Source of the DNA: Saccharothrix sp. ST-888
Lineage (GTDB): Bacteria > Actinomycetota > Actinomycetes > Streptomycetales > Streptomycetaceae
DNA length: 29,392 nt
Assembly (NCBI RefSeq): GCF_000955975.1
Contig: NZ_JYJF01000096.1
Coordinates: 1 to 29,392, forward strand
Direction of reading: 5' to 3'
This document shows, piece after piece, positions 15,779-23,116 of this stretch; the first letter of the stretch is position 1, and every line of letters begins with the position of its first letter. The notes beneath the pieces are model-generated. The model was not told the DNA's origin. It saw nothing but the letters and a program-made list of their open reading frames with translations, and made no database searches. Position numbers and translations under genes: made by a program.

Positions 15779-17569
15779 GGTGTCGCCGGTGACGGTGGTG
15801 CGCCGTCCGTTGAGCCGGAGCTCACCGGTGCTCTCCACGGTGACGCTGGCGCCCTCCAGCCTGAGCTCCCCGCCGCCGCTGCCGGCCGCGGAGATGGTGA
15901 CCCTGCCGGCCTTCAGGACCAGGCTGCCCGCCTCGCCCGCGTCGATGGTGAGGGTGCCGTCGCCGCGGCCGTCGAGCGAGACGCGCACGGTCCGCTCGCC
16001 CTCCCCCGCCGCGAAGGCGATGGTGGTGTCCTTCCGGTCCAGGTGGGCGGTGAGCCTGCCGTCACCCGTCACCAGCCGCACGCCCTGCGGGCCGTCGGTG
16101 GCGCTGAGCAGCTCCAGCCGGTCGCCCGAACGGGAGGCCAGCGAGCGCCGGTTGGCCCGGCCGGTGTCGGCGTCGACGAGCGGCAGGCCGTGGTCGGTGG
16201 GCGCGTCGATGCCGTTGTAGAGGCCGCCGAGGACGTACGGCCGGTCCAGGCGTCCGTACTCGAAGCCGACCAGCACCTCGTCCCCGGCCTCCGGGGCGAA
16301 GACACCGCCTCCCCCGGCCCCGCCCCACTGGACGGTACGGACCCAGTCGGTCACGTAGTCCGGGGAGAGCCACGGCAGGCGCAGCCGGACCGCACCGCGC
16401 TGGCCCTGGCCCGGTTCCTTGGTGTCCGTGACGACGCCCACCGCGACGCCGGGACCGGACAGCGGCGGCGGGTAGGGCGCGACGGGCGGGGGCAGCGGCC
16501 GGACCCAGACCCGGGTGCGGTAACCCTCCTCCCCGTCGAAGGTGTGCCGGCAGGCGGTGGCGGTGTACCTTCCGGCGAAGGGCTCGCCCACCCCGCCCAG
16601 CGCGATCGGCACCCCGGCCCGCAGCTCGGGCGTGCCCCCGACCTCCGCGGACAGCTCCGCCATCGCGGCGGCCGTCTCGGCCGCCAGCGCGCGGGCCTCG
16701 GCATCCACCTGCCCGGCGGCGGTGCAGGACCGGCCGCTGACCAGCAGTCGGGGCGGCGGGCCCGCGAACGCCCGACCGAGCTGCGCGGGCGTGACCCCCA
16801 GGCGCAGCCGTTCGCCGTCGCCGGCACCGGCCTTGGCGGACAGCGCGGCCTTGCCCTCGGGGTCCCAGCCCCGGACCTCCACCTCGGTGGCCTGCCCCTC
16901 GCAGGACACGGCGGCCCGCAGCGCCAGCAGGTTCACCCCGTACTCCAGTACGAACGGGCTGCGGTCCGCCCCCGTGCCGGGCCCGGGCGCGCCGCTCGCG
17001 GCGGCGAGGCGGCCCATGTGCAGGGTGCTCCCCTCGATCGCCAGACACAGTCCGCGCTGGTCGGCGAGGTGCTTCAGCAGCTCCCAGTCGGTCAGGTTGG
17101 GCTGGGCGAGGTGCTCGATCCGGGTGCGCTCCGCCTCGATCCGGCCGGTCTTCAGACCGTGCCGGGCCGCAGCCCGCTCGGCGACCTCGGCGACCGTGGC
17201 GTCGACGTAGGCGGCCACCTGCCGCCCCCGCATGAGCCGGTGGCCCCGGTCCATGGCCCGCACCGTCGTGAAGGTGCCGTCGGTGCCCACCTCGGTCTCC
17301 AGGCCGGTGACCTCACCGTCGAAGATCTCGGTCCTGACCCGGCGCCGGGCGGCGGCCACCGACACGGTCAACGGCACCCCGACCGCGATTCCGGCGGCGG
17401 CCAGCAGGCGGTGTTCCGGGTCGCGGAACCGCAGGCAGGCGCGGGCCGGCAGGCCGACCGCGGTGTCGACGGCAGCCTCGACGAGCCGTTCGGCCCACTG
17501 CTCCGGCAGGGCGGAGCCGCCCTCGCCGAAGGCGATCACCGGCTCCGCCGCGTACGGGCGCTCCGTCAC
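15764..17569 (-). CDS. VgrG-like spike protein (gp27-gp5 type, Afp8-like)
   Basis: 601 residues from a GTG at 17569 that overlaps the LysM gene stop (GTGA), with GGGAGG upstream. The first about 350 residues are the gp27/phage late control D-like hub, including NLTDWELLKHLADQRGLCL and a YTATACRHTFDGEEGYRT strand. Residues about 372-453 are the gp5 OB-fold with VRLRLPWLSPDYVTDWVR, GDEVLVGFEYGRLDRPYVLG and a G-Y-N-G-like end. The final 150 residues are short beta-strand repeats typical of a triple beta-helix needle. There is no C-terminal toxin extension. It forms the trimeric tip on which the tube is built; no separate PAAR tip gene was found. Confidence 0.93.
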   Translation of the reverse strand: MTERPYAAEPVIAFGEGGSALPEQWAERLVEAAVDTAVGLPARACLRFRDPEHRLLAAAGIAVGVPLTVSVAAARRRVRTEIFDGEVTGLETEVGTDGTFTTVRAMDRGHRLMRGRQVAAYVDATVAEVAERAAARHGLKTGRIEAERTRIEHLAQPNLTDWELLKHLADQRGLCLAIEGSTLHMGRLAAASGAPGPGTGADRSPFVLEYGVNLLALRAAVSCEGQATEVEVRGWDPEGKAALSAKAGAGDGERLRLGVTPAQLGRAFAGPPPRLLVSGRSCTAAGQVDAEARALAAETAAAMAELSAEVGGTPELRAGVPIALGGVGEPFAGRYTATACRHTFDGEEGYRTRVWVRPLPPPVAPYPPPLSGPGVAVGVVTDTKEPGQGQRGAVRLRLPWLSPDYVTDWVRTVQWGGAGGGGVFAPEAGDEVLVGFEYGRLDRPYVLGGLYNGIDAPTDHGLPLVDADTGRANRRSLASRSGDRLELLSATDGPQGVRLVTGDGRLTAHLDRKDTTIAFAAGEGERTVRVSLDGRGDGTLTIDAGEAGSLVLKAGRVTISAAGSGGGELRLEGASVTVESTGELRLNGRRTTVTGDTVDIN

Positions 17570-18288
17570 CGGGCACCTCCCGCAGGCCGCTCCTGAAGCA
17601 CCGGCAGCACCAGCACCGTGCCCGGCGGCACCCGGGCCGGGTCGTCGATGTCGTTGGCCCGGGCGATCGCCCGCCACCTGGTCGGATCGCCGTACGCCTG
17701 CCAGGCCAGCCCCGCCAGGGTGTCGCCCGCGACCACGAGGTGCGTGCCCGTCGGCCCGTCACCGCCCGACGTCGGGTTCTGCCGGGGCGTCGACCCGCCC
17801 ACCTCCTCCAGGGAGACGGTGCAGGTCGCGCGCAGCGGCGTCCCGTCGTGTCCGAACCGCGAGTACACCGCGTCGACCTGGGTCACCAGCGCGAGGAACG
17901 AGGTCGTCCGGGAGCGGCCCCACTCCAGTCGCACCCAGGGTGCGGAGGCGGGTTTGGCCGTGCTGCTCGGCCCGGTCGGGGCACAGCAGTCGAGCAGTGT
18001 CTCGACCTGGTCCTGCACGCTCGAACGGAAGTCCCCGGCGTCCAGGAACACCTCCAGCGTCATCGTCCGCGGCTGCGCCCCCAGGAACTGCGCGCGGGCC
18101 GCCTCCCCGTTGGACGGCGCCCTGCTGCGGTCCCAGCGGGCCTGTTTGCCGACCTGGAGGCGGTCCGGGTTGAAGTGCAGCCGGACACGGCCCCGTTCGG
18201 GCCCAGGGGCGTTGCCGGTGCCCGTCGGCGGATCGTGGATCACGAGGGCGGCCCGTACCGGCGCGCCCCCCAACAGCTCGGACAGCAT
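17566..18288 (-). CDS. LysM-domain baseplate protein (Afp7/gp53-like)
   Basis: 240 residues from an ATG at 18288, with GAGAGGA upstream. The N-terminal part (VRLHFNPDRLQVGKQARW, then RTMTLEVFLDAGDF) is the contractile-injection baseplate fold seen in Afp7/PVC7. A single LysM lies at about 182-231: GDTLAGLAWQAYGDPTRW, then IARANDIDDP and PPGTVLVLP. There is no signal peptide, so the LysM is not a secreted wall binder. In this family it clamps the spike hub to the tube. It lies between the tube and spike genes, the standard eCIS order. Confidence 0.9.
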   Translation of the reverse strand: MLSELLGGAPVRAALVIHDPPTGTGNAPGPERGRVRLHFNPDRLQVGKQARWDRSRAPSNGEAARAQFLGAQPRTMTLEVFLDAGDFRSSVQDQVETLLDCCAPTGPSSTAKPASAPWVRLEWGRSRTTSFLALVTQVDAVYSRFGHDGTPLRATCTVSLEEVGGSTPRQNPTSGGDGPTGTHLVVAGDTLAGLAWQAYGDPTRWRAIARANDIDDPARVPPGTVLVLPVLQERPAGGAR

Positions 18289-18339
18289 GAGGTCCTCTCA
18301 GACGGTTCCGGGACGGCGGCCCGGTCGGACGGTGACTGC

Positions 18340-18384
18340 TTAGGCGGCGATCCCCCAGACGGTGATCCCTCAGACGGTGATCCC
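18340..18384 (-). repeat. Three tandem 15-bp units over the tube gene stop codon
   Basis: On the minus strand, three in-frame 15-mers at 18370-18384, 18355-18369 and 18340-18354 read G-I-T-V-stop, G-I-T-V-W and G-I-A-A-stop. The first two differ at one base; the third is diverged. As in the spike gene, the repeated unit is five codons long and contains the natural stop. Confidence 0.85.
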
Positions 18385-18801
18385 CAGGAAGCCGTTGTGG
18401 GCGATCTCCAAGGTCTCCCGGGCCGGCTGGGACTGCTCCACGTCGAACGTCGGCCCGCTCCACCGCACCGGCAGGACGCCGTCGAGCAGCCACCGCACCA
18501 GGGGCCGCCGGTCCGGACCGAGCGCGACGAGCTGCCCCGGGAGGCGCATCGGCTCGCGCACCTGCTGCTGGAGCCAGGCCCAGATCAGCACGGTCTGCTG
18601 GGACAGCGGCCGGGTGAGCACGACGTTCGTGTAGCGCAGCCGGGTCGGCAGGTGCCAGACGTGCCCGTTCATGCCGCCCTCGACGCGCTCCTCGACCTCC
18701 ATGGCACAGCCCAGCCCGTCGCAGGACGTGAACGAGCCCAGGGCGTGCATGCCGATGGAGAGCTGGAAGTGGGAGCTGACGGCGAACGGCTGGTCCAGCA
18801 T
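18370..18801 (-). CDS. gp19-type tail tube protein (Afp5-like)
   Basis: 143 residues, the usual length of this family. The ATG at 18801 (MLDQPFAVSSHF) is preferred: GGAG lies nine bases upstream and family members begin here. Family marks are SHFQLSIG, LGSFTSCDGLGCAMEVEE (21-38), NGHVWHLPTRLRYTNVVLTR, PVRWSGPTFD and the ending ETLEIAHNGFL. These proteins stack as hexamers into the inner tube; the Afp5-type version forms the ring joining tube and spike. It is the only tube gene seen, so it may be the adaptor ring rather than the shaft subunit. An in-frame GTG at 18942 overlapping the previous stop would add a 47-residue Pro/Asp/Thr-rich N-terminus. Confidence 0.9.
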   Translation of the reverse strand: MLDQPFAVSSHFQLSIGMHALGSFTSCDGLGCAMEVEERVEGGMNGHVWHLPTRLRYTNVVLTRPLSQQTVLIWAWLQQQVREPMRLPGQLVALGPDRRPLVRWLLDGVLPVRWSGPTFDVEQSQPARETLEIAHNGFLGITV

Positions 18802-18938
18802 GTGCGAGCACTCCGTCGGGTCGGTCGGGTTGGTCGGTTCGGTTGGGCCGGTCGAGTTCGTCTGGCCGGGTTGGTCTGGCCGGTCGGGTCGGTCGGGTCG
18901 GGAGACCTGATCGGGTCTCCCGGGCGTCGTCCGGACCG
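18802..18938 (-). repeat. GTCGG-rich low-complexity spacer before tube gene
   Basis: The 137 bases between the two genes consist largely of imperfect CGGTCGGGT/TGGTCGGTT units (densest at 18815-18900). They are open in the tube gene's frame and would encode a Pro-Asp-Arg, then Pro-Thr-Glu/Asn/Asp repeat if translation began at GTG 18942. Either this is a spacer or a disordered N-terminal extension; the better ribosome site favours a spacer. Confidence 0.7.
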
Positions 18939-20807
18939 TCACCGGGGAGCGGACGCGCCCCGGTCGGCTTCCGGTGGCGGCTGCGGTGCCCGACGCGCGC
19001 GCCGTGACAGCCCGAGGGCCGGGAGCACGGCTTCGGCCAGCAGGTCGGCATGGCGCCGTGCGACCTCCCGGGCAACTGCCGCGGCATCCGGCGCGTCCGG
19101 CGCTCGCGGTGCGTCCGGGTTCCCCGTACCGACGCTCCGGGTGACGGATTCGCCGACGTCGTACCGCCCGGGTGCGGAGGCGGCGAGGCCGGCGGACCAC
19201 GGCGTAGGCGGTGGCGAGCCGGGGCGGGTGGTGGCCTGACCTGCGGGCTGCGGGGCGAAGGGCCTGGCGGTACCGGGCACTTGCCGCATCGGCCGCCCGA
19301 TACCGAGCCTGCGCGGATCCGGGACGCCCGGTCGCCCGGCCTCCGCCGTACGGGCGGAGGCCGGGTCCTGGGCGCCGCCGGACGGTTCGGGCCAAGGCAG
19401 TTGGGGGCCATCAGGCCGGGGTCCATCTGGAGAGAGCCGGATCGGCCCGCTCCAGGAGGGCGGCCCCAGGGGTGCTTCCGGCAGTCGGCCCGTCCCGTCC
19501 GCAGGAGGGCCGGACCAGGGTTGGGACGGCGGGCCCGGGGGCCATCCGACGCCCGTGGACACCGAGCCGTACGGGTCCTGGAGCAGCGGGATGCCGGGAA
19601 CGTCCGGGCCACCGGCCCCGGCGCGAGAGCGACCGGCGCCACTGCCAATCCCGGGGAACGGCATGGCCTGCACACCGCTCGCCGGACCCATCGGGTCCAG
19701 ATGGCCCGACTGAGGCGCCGTGCCGGAGACGGGTGCCGCGCCCGAGCCCATCCCACCGACCGGACCGGGATCAACTCCGCTGCTGGATAAGGGCCTTGGG
19801 ATCGACCCGAGGCCGGGACCGGCCGCGAAGCCGGGTGAGGCGCCAGCCCCGGGGTCAGACTCCTGCCCGACCCGAGCGACGGGCCCTGCGGACGTGCCGG
19901 ACGGCCAGGCCCCGTCCACCGCTGCGCGGCCGGGAGGAGCCGAGCGGTGGCCGTACGCCGGGTCCGGCAGAACGCCGTCCGGGAACGAATGCGGCAACTG
20001 CACTGCTACCGAAGGACTTTGAGGCAGACCAGCCGCCACTCCCCCCGGCGACAGGTACCGCCCACCGTCCTGAACCGGACCGAACGAGGCCGGGGCCAGG
20101 GCCGGAGAGCCCGTCACCCGTTCGCGCGGGCGCGCCGTCCGCACCGCCGTGCCGACGGAAAGCGGCGAGGCGGCTCCCCACTGCCGACCTGTCAGCGGTA
20201 CACCCTCGGCCCCGCCCTTCGGGAACACCCCCGACTGGACGGCACTCCCCCGGGGGGCCTCCTCCACCCGCCCGCCCAGAGCGTTCACCACCGACCGCAG
20301 GGCACCACGCCATCGTGCGTTGCCAGTGCCAGTGCCAGTGCCAGTGCCCGTCCCGGTGCCGGATCCGGCGCGGGCCGGGGAGAGGGCCGGGGCGTCTGCC
20401 CCGGCCGTCCCCGACGACCGCAGTGCGTCCGCGTCCGCAGCTACTCCGGCAGCCGACGTCCGGTGACGCGCGAACGGCAGAGCAGACGGCGCGGGCCAGG
20501 CCCACCCCGCGCCGAACGTCGACCGTTCCCCGCCCGACGACACGCCGAACAGCGCTCCACGGTCGGCCACCGGCACCCCCCGGGGCAGCACGCGCCCGGC
20601 GATCGTGACGGCCGGGGCCGGGCGCCAGGCCGCCAGGTCCTGCCGGAAGGCGGCGAGCCCGCCGGCGGGCAGGGCCGGCAGCCGTACCAGCCCGGTCGGC
20701 GCCACCGTGCGCCAGTCCGCACCCGGCCCGGCCGCGCGGGCCTCGGGAGCAGCCGGCGGCGTACGGCGTCGCCACCAGCTCACCTTCACCGCGTTCACCC
20801 CGCTCAC
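18939..20807 (-). CDS. Pro/Gly-rich disordered protein of unknown function in tail operon
   Basis: 622 residues from a GTG at 20807 overlapping the DUF6760 stop (GTGA), with GAGGG just upstream. Only the ends look structured: an N-terminal block (about 1-85) with SWWRRRTPP, DWRTVAPTGLVRLPAL and RQDLAAWRPAPAV, and a C-terminal helix VAREVARRHADLLAEAVLPAL. The middle 450 residues are Gly/Pro/Ser/Ala-rich and lack recognisable domains; a GTGTGTGTGTG stretch comes from a hexanucleotide repeat. Its place between DUF6760 and the tube gene is conserved in style with actinobacterial eCIS loci that have poorly conserved long proteins there. It might be a tether, a chaperone or a length-setting protein; none is shown by sequence. 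Confidence 0.75.
   Translation of the reverse strand: MSGVNAVKVSWWRRRTPPAAPEARAAGPGADWRTVAPTGLVRLPALPAGGLAAFRQDLAAWRPAPAVTIAGRVLPRGVPVADRGALFGVSSGGERSTFGAGWAWPAPSALPFARHRTSAAGVAADADALRSSGTAGADAPALSPARAGSGTGTGTGTGTGTGNARWRGALRSVVNALGGRVEEAPRGSAVQSGVFPKGGAEGVPLTGRQWGAASPLSVGTAVRTARPRERVTGSPALAPASFGPVQDGGRYLSPGGVAAGLPQSPSVAVQLPHSFPDGVLPDPAYGHRSAPPGRAAVDGAWPSGTSAGPVARVGQESDPGAGASPGFAAGPGLGSIPRPLSSSGVDPGPVGGMGSGAAPVSGTAPQSGHLDPMGPASGVQAMPFPGIGSGAGRSRAGAGGPDVPGIPLLQDPYGSVSTGVGWPPGPPSQPWSGPPADGTGRLPEAPLGPPSWSGPIRLSPDGPRPDGPQLPWPEPSGGAQDPASARTAEAGRPGVPDPRRLGIGRPMRQVPGTARPFAPQPAGQATTRPGSPPPTPWSAGLAASAPGRYDVGESVTRSVGTGNPDAPRAPDAPDAAAVAREVARRHADLLAEAVLPALGLSRRARRAPQPPPEADRGASAPR
20323..20346 (-). repeat. 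Hexanucleotide CCAGTG tandem repeat inside coding region
   Basis: Four perfect CCAGTG copies at 20323-20346 are followed by degenerate copies to about 20358. On the coding (minus) strand they encode alternating Gly-Thr. Because the unit is six bases, changes in copy number would lengthen or shorten the protein without a frameshift. Confidence 0.9.
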
Positions 20808-20962
20808 CGACCCTCGGCGAGCGCGGTGTTGATCCTGGCTATCTCACGCACCCACGCGCGCCGCTCGCCGTGCGGCAGGGTGAGGATGTCCCTGTACGCC
20901 CAGTGGAAGTGGTAGGCGATGTAGGCGGTCTCCTCCCGGAGTTGGCGCGCGGGGTGCGTCAT
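20804..20962 (-). CDS. DUF6760 family small tail protein
   Basis: 52 residues from an ATG at 20962 that overlaps the previous stop (ATGA), with GGGGGAA upstream. The motif ETAYIAYHFHWAYRDIL, then LPHGERRAWVREIARIN, is characteristic of the short helical DUF6760 proteins that occur in eCIS and related tail clusters directly after a baseplate-hub chaperone gene. The exact role is not known to me. The small size and tight coupling on both sides suggest it acts stoichiometrically with its neighbours during assembly. Confidence 0.85.
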   Translation of the reverse strand: MTHPARQLREETAYIAYHFHWAYRDILTLPHGERRAWVREIARINTALAEGR

Positions 20963-21369
20963 GCTTCCCCCAGGCGGCCGCCGGCGGCCGGACCGGGCAC
21001 GGCGAAGCTGGTCCCGCAGGAGGGGCAGGCGACTGCGCCGTACCCGGTGTCCAGGCCGTTGATGCGCCGGTAGAAGTCCTGGAGGTGGGCGAGGTCCGTG
21101 GCGAAGAGCTGTTCCACCACGCCCGCGTGGATGTCGGTCACGGCCCCCAGACGGGTGATGACCAGGCTGAGCAGGACGACCCCCAGGTAGGCGGGGTTCT
21201 CCCTGACCCGCTGGTCGATCAGGGGGGAGAGCTCGTCCCTGGCCGTGGCGAGCCGCATGGTTCCCCGACGGTGGACGGTGCCTTGGGCGTCCACATAGCC
21301 GTGGGGCAGTTCGAAGTCGTACTCGGTGCGAAGCCGGGGTCCGTGCTCGTGAGATCCGTTCTCGGACAT
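20959..21369 (-). CDS. T4-type baseplate hub assembly chaperone-like protein
   Basis: 136 residues using the ATG at 21369 (MSENGSHEHG); GGAGG is twelve bases upstream. Other in-frame ATGs in the repeat-rich leader lack ribosome sites. The stretch FELPHGYVDAQGTVHRRGTMRLATARDE... up to LAHLQDFYRRINGL (split here by variable residues) resembles the gp26-like 'T4 baseplate' family found next to DUF6760 in eCIS loci. A CPSC pair at 115-118 near the C-terminus could be half of a metal site. The protein probably helps hub or tube assembly and may not be in the final particle. It is the first gene of the long tail operon, after the terminator that ends the propeller unit. Confidence 0.75.
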   Translation of the reverse strand: MSENGSHEHGPRLRTEYDFELPHGYVDAQGTVHRRGTMRLATARDELSPLIDQRVRENPAYLGVVLLSLVITRLGAVTDIHAGVVEQLFATDLAHLQDFYRRINGLDTGYGAVACPSCGTSFAVPGPAAGGRLGEA

Positions 21370-21385
21370 GGTGGGGCGCATCCTC

Positions 21386-21449
21386 CATCGGGCATCCGAC
21401 ATCGGGCATCGGGCATGCGACATCCGGCCGTATGGCCGTATGGCCGTCC
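21386..21449. repeat. Short direct repeats in leader of tail operon
   Basis: Two nested repeat types: catcgggcat-containing units at 21386-21423, and three 8-bp ggccgtat/ggccgtcc units at 21426-21449. They occupy the space between the terminator and the first tail gene, where a promoter for the tail operon would be expected. I see no convincing -35/-10 pair, so a regulatory role is only possible. Confidence 0.7.
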
Positions 21450-21451
21450 GG

Positions 21452-21484
21452 CCCCGGCTCCCGCTGCGGGCACGGGAGCCGGGG
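21452..21484. terminator. Hairpin terminator between propeller unit and tail operon
   Basis: A perfect 12-bp GC-rich inverted repeat (21452-21463 and 21473-21484) with a 9-nt loop begins 23 bases past the stop of the second propeller gene. It should end or attenuate transcription coming from the two propeller genes, so that the tail genes need their own promoter or receive only read-through. Confidence 0.75.
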
Positions 21485-21506
21485 ATGGTCGTTCGGCGGG
21501 CGGCGG

Positions 21507-23063
21507 TCAGCTGACGTTCTGCTGGAGGAGGAGGCTCACCGCGGTGTCCGCGACCCACACCCGCACCGAGAACCCTCCGGTCCGGTCACCGGCCGTCAGG
21601 ACGGGGGACGTGGCCGAGCCGTCGGCTTCGCTGGGCACCGTGGCGGTGTCCACTCCGCCGGGGAAGGTGGCCGGCTCCGCTCCCTTGATCTTGAAGGTGA
21701 CCTCGGCGCCTTCGACGGGATTGCCGAGTTCGTCCACCACGAGGACCTTCATCGGGTCGTCGAAGGACTTCCCCGCGGGCACGGTCTGTCCCGCTCCCGA
21801 GACATAGCGGACGTGGTCCGCCGTGCCCGGCTTCGCGGTCACGACCAGGCGGGAGAAGGAGGCGACGGCGTCGGTCTCGGTCCAGCGGGCGGTGACGACG
21901 CAGGGGCCCTCCTTGAGCGTCTTGAGCAGGGAGCTGGTCGCCACGCCGAGCTGCTCGCCGTCCGTCCCGGTGTAGCGGGTCTCGGACGGCTTGCCGTTCT
22001 CGAAGACCGCGGAACCGCCCTCCACGGAGAACTTGATCTTCTGCCCGGCCAGCGGCGCGCCGTCCAGCTGCATCGCCTTGACCGTGAGCGGCTCGGCGAA
22101 CCGCCCGCCGACCACCGCCGTCTGGCCGTCCCCGGACTCCACGGCGAGCCGGTGCCGGGACACCCGCCGCAGGGCCCGCTCCCCGGAGAGGGCGACCCAC
22201 AACTGGCTGTCCCCGGAGACGGCGACGCCCGAGGGGCGGGACCCCGGTCCGGTGGGGATCGTGGCCGCCCTGCTCTGTCCCGGCAGGACGTAGCCGATCG
22301 CGTCTCCCGAGGCGCCGGCGAACCAGAGCGTGCCGTCCGCGGTCGCCACCAGGCGGTGGGCCGGATACGGGGTGTCGATGCGCGTGAGCCGCCCTTCGGC
22401 GACGGTGTACTTGAAGATCACGTTGTCGGGGGTGGCCGCCCACACCACGTCACCGGCCGGGGTGATCGCCACATCCCGGGGCTCGGTACCGATGTTGACG
22501 GGGGAGGCGAAGACGCCGGTGTGCGCGTCGTAGCCGACCAGCGACCTGCCGCCCGGGGAGCTCAGCCAGTAGCTGGTCGGCTCCCGCTCCGCGACCGCGA
22601 TCCCGTACAGCCCCGGCTCGTAGACCCTGGAGGTGGAGATGCCGCTCCCGGATTCGAAGAAGGCCAGCGATCCCCAGTCGATCAGCGGCGCGACGATGCG
22701 GGTCTCACCTCCCGGCCCCTGGGCCAGCGCCAGCGACCGGCAGTCCGACCTGCCGTTCAGGGTGTGCATCTGGTACGTGCCGTCGGGGGTGCACCGGACG
22801 AAGCCGGAGTCGCTCTGCCCGACGACGAAGGTCCACACGCCGTGGCCCGGCCAGGCGACGACGGAGTCCGACCGGCCCGCCAGACCCGTGTTCCGGGTGA
22901 AGACGGTACTGCTCCACGGGCTGCGCGGCTCGAACACGCCGACGTTGCCCTCGGCTGTCACGAACCACACGTTCTGGTCGTCGCCGTTCCACGTCAGACC
23001 GACGGCGGCGGTGTCGATCGGGAACTTGTCGGTGTCACTGGTGGGCGGGATTGCGGGCGGCAT
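21507..23063 (-). CDS. Beta-propeller protein with Big_1-type Ig-like domains (second)
   Basis: 518 residues from an ATG at 23063 with GGAGGGAG upstream. The first about 310 residues are Vgb/NHL-like propeller blades (NVWFVTAEGNVGVFEP, WAATPDNVIFKYTVAEGR, QLWVALSGERALRRVS). The remainder is two invasin-type Ig-like domains: the first around GAPLAGQKIKFSVEGGSAVF, the second with VLVVDELGNPVEGAEVTFKI. There is no signal peptide. This build, a binding propeller plus Ig stalks, is adhesin-like and could serve as an exposed fibre of the particle. It is the second of two related genes at the 5' end of the locus, separated by 53 bases, in the place where sheath and tube genes often lie. Confidence 0.75.
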   Translation of the reverse strand: MPPAIPPTSDTDKFPIDTAAVGLTWNGDDQNVWFVTAEGNVGVFEPRSPWSSTVFTRNTGLAGRSDSVVAWPGHGVWTFVVGQSDSGFVRCTPDGTYQMHTLNGRSDCRSLALAQGPGGETRIVAPLIDWGSLAFFESGSGISTSRVYEPGLYGIAVAEREPTSYWLSSPGGRSLVGYDAHTGVFASPVNIGTEPRDVAITPAGDVVWAATPDNVIFKYTVAEGRLTRIDTPYPAHRLVATADGTLWFAGASGDAIGYVLPGQSRAATIPTGPGSRPSGVAVSGDSQLWVALSGERALRRVSRHRLAVESGDGQTAVVGGRFAEPLTVKAMQLDGAPLAGQKIKFSVEGGSAVFENGKPSETRYTGTDGEQLGVATSSLLKTLKEGPCVVTARWTETDAVASFSRLVVTAKPGTADHVRYVSGAGQTVPAGKSFDDPMKVLVVDELGNPVEGAEVTFKIKGAEPATFPGGVDTATVPSEADGSATSPVLTAGDRTGGFSVRVWVADTAVSLLLQQNVS

Positions 23064-23116
23064 ACGGGTTTCTCCCTCCGGAGGAGCGGAACTGACCGGG
23101 CGAGGCGGCGACTTGA

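Noticed and set aside
18370..19395. Longer frame for the tube protein (341 codons)
   Set aside because: The upstream part overlaps the end of the disordered-protein gene and is Arg/Pro-rich noise. The family start and a GGAG ribosome site point to the ATG at 18801.
20323..20346. Possible CRISPR-like or phase-variation array
   Set aside because: It is a simple in-frame hexamer repeat; there are no spacers and it cannot shift the frame.
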